This document shows positions 6,311 to 7,152 of a stretch of 7,152 bases of DNA, piece after piece (position 1 is the first letter of the stretch; each line of letters opens with the position of its first letter). Source of the stretch: CAYXDR01 sp046498185 (GTDB lineage: Bacteria > Desulfobacterota > DSM-4660 > Desulfatiglandales > Desulfatiglandaceae). Below the pieces are notes generated by a model, which saw only the letters and a list, made by a program, of their open reading frames with translations, searched no databases and had not been told where the DNA came from. A program made the translations under genes and the position numbers. Location of the stretch: contig JAWOBE010000132.1 of NCBI GenBank assembly GCA_046498185.1, forward strand, positions 1 to 7,152, read 5' to 3'.

Positions 6311-7152
6311 TTAAACACCCCTTAAATGGAGTTTTCCTTCCTTCTCTTTTTTCAAAGCAGGGATACCCAGGGCCAGGATAACCATAACCCCGGTTGCCAT
6401 CTTCAGATCGGTCGGCGCAAGTCCAAGTCTGAGCCCAAGGGCTATGATAAATTTATAAAGGATGGATCCAAGGATTGCGGCCGCGGTGAGCTTGATCATC
6501 GAACTACTCCCCTTTCTGACACCGAGAATGCTTTCTCCTATGATTATGGAAGCCAATCCGGCGACGATCATCCCGATACCCATGCCAACATCCGCAAAGC
6601 CCTGGGCCTGGGCCACCAACGCTCCAGAAAGAGCGACATAAGCGTTTGAAAGGCCTAGTCCGAAAACGGTGATATTATCGGTGTTGACCCCCAGGGAACG
6701 AATCATTTGTTCGTTATCCCCGGTTGCTCTCATCGCAAATCCTATTTGTGTGTGTAGAAATAAATCAGTGGCTATTTTAACAGCAACAGCCACCAAAAAG
6801 AAAAAGGTGATCATGGGTATGAAACGGGCCACCTGCATGTTTTCAAGCGGAGTCAGAAGAGTGTCCACCGTCAGAAGCTGGATGTTGGATCGCCCCATTA
6901 TCCTGAGATTCACCGAATACAGGATGGTCATCATCAGAATGCCTGAGAGCAGGCTGTTGATCTTGAGCTTAGTATTAAGATAACCTGTACCCCAACCGGC
7001 GATAAAGCCTGCGGCGACGGCGGCCACGACGGACCATAGTGGGGGGACCCCTTCGGTGATAAGGCGGGCCACCACCGCGGCGCCCAATGGAAAGCTGCCG
7101 TCGACCGTCAAATCCGGGAAGCTCAATATCCGGAAGCTGATCACGATGCCGA
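6311..7152 (-). CDS. ABC transporter permease, COG4120 (BPD_transp_2) type, N-terminus beyond the window
   Basis: This integral inner-membrane permease is the partner of the ATPase 8 bp downstream. About 279 codons are visible. The frame is open to the right edge, reading ...GIVISFRILSFPDLTVDGSFPLG. The GTG at 7142-7144 is most likely an internal Val, because family members have a further hydrophobic N-terminal segment before the motif SFRILxFPDLTVDGSFPLG; about 20-30 residues are probably missing. Counting from that Val, hydrophobic segments lie at about 37-56, 65-82, 108-130, 157-179, 187-207, 217-238 and 249-264. The stretch MRATGDNEQMIRSLGVN (138-154) matches the cytoplasmic coupling loop of branched-chain-type permeases. 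The C-terminus is short and basic (LKKEKEGKLHLRG). The binding protein expected for such a cassette would probably lie upstream, outside the window. Family assignment comes from motif recognition; the ligand is unknown (tryptophan or tyrosine in described relatives). Confidence 0.93.
   Translation of the reverse strand, partial: GIVISFRILSFPDLTVDGSFPLGAAVVARLITEGVPPLWSVVAAVAAGFIAGWGTGYLNTKLKINSLLSGILMMTILYSVNLRIMGRSNIQLLTVDTLLTPLENMQVARFIPMITFFFLVAVAVKIATDLFLHTQIGFAMRATGDNEQMIRSLGVNTDNITVFGLGLSNAYVALSGALVAQAQGFADVGMGIGMIVAGLASIIIGESILGVRKGSSSMIKLTAAAILGSILYKFIIALGLRLGLAPTDLKMATGVMVILALGIPALKKEKEGKLHLRGV

Overview
This looks like a bacterial chromosome segment of mixed, roughly balanced base composition. 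All recognisable genes lie on the minus strand, so the natural reading direction is from right to left. The gene types suggest a Desulfobacterota-like (deltaproteobacterial) genome: a secreted FG-GAP/VCBS repeat protein with an N-terminal TolB/FlgO-like domain, a TrpXYZ-type ABC transporter, and carB followed by a PurF-like gene. That taxonomic guess is inference; no rRNA or other decisive marker is present.

Layout in transcription order. (1) 7152-6311: permease of an ABC importer of the putative tryptophan/tyrosine (COG4120) type, N-terminus cut by the window edge. (2) 6302-5523: its ATPase (COG1101 type), 8 bp downstream. The substrate-binding protein expected in such a cassette is not in view and would probably lie beyond the right edge. 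(3) 5416-3788: an exported protein with a signal peptide, a small alpha/beta domain, and four Asp-rich FG-GAP/VCBS-like calcium loops, probably a beta-propeller. (4) A 300-bp intergenic region holding a weak terminator candidate, a near-consensus sigma-70 promoter (TTGACA-17-TATAGT) and a leader of about 170 nt. (5) 3487-287: full-length carB, the large subunit of carbamoyl-phosphate synthase. (6) After a 56-bp gap with a strong 8-bp hairpin, the first 76 codons of a PurF-like class II glutamine amidotransferase, cut by the left edge.

Functionally there are two units. The first is an uptake cassette with a downstream exported protein of unknown role. The second is a biosynthetic unit (carB plus the PurF-like gene) with its own promoter. 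CarB supplies carbamoyl phosphate for pyrimidines and arginine; no carA is present here. The most unusual point is that the PurF-like protein reads Met-Asp-Gly-Ile-Val-Gly at its N-terminus, where glutaminases of this family have a catalytic Cys straight after Met. It therefore looks like a glutaminase-dead or repurposed PurF paralogue placed behind carB. I saw no RNA genes, CRISPR array, insertion sequence or phage genes.
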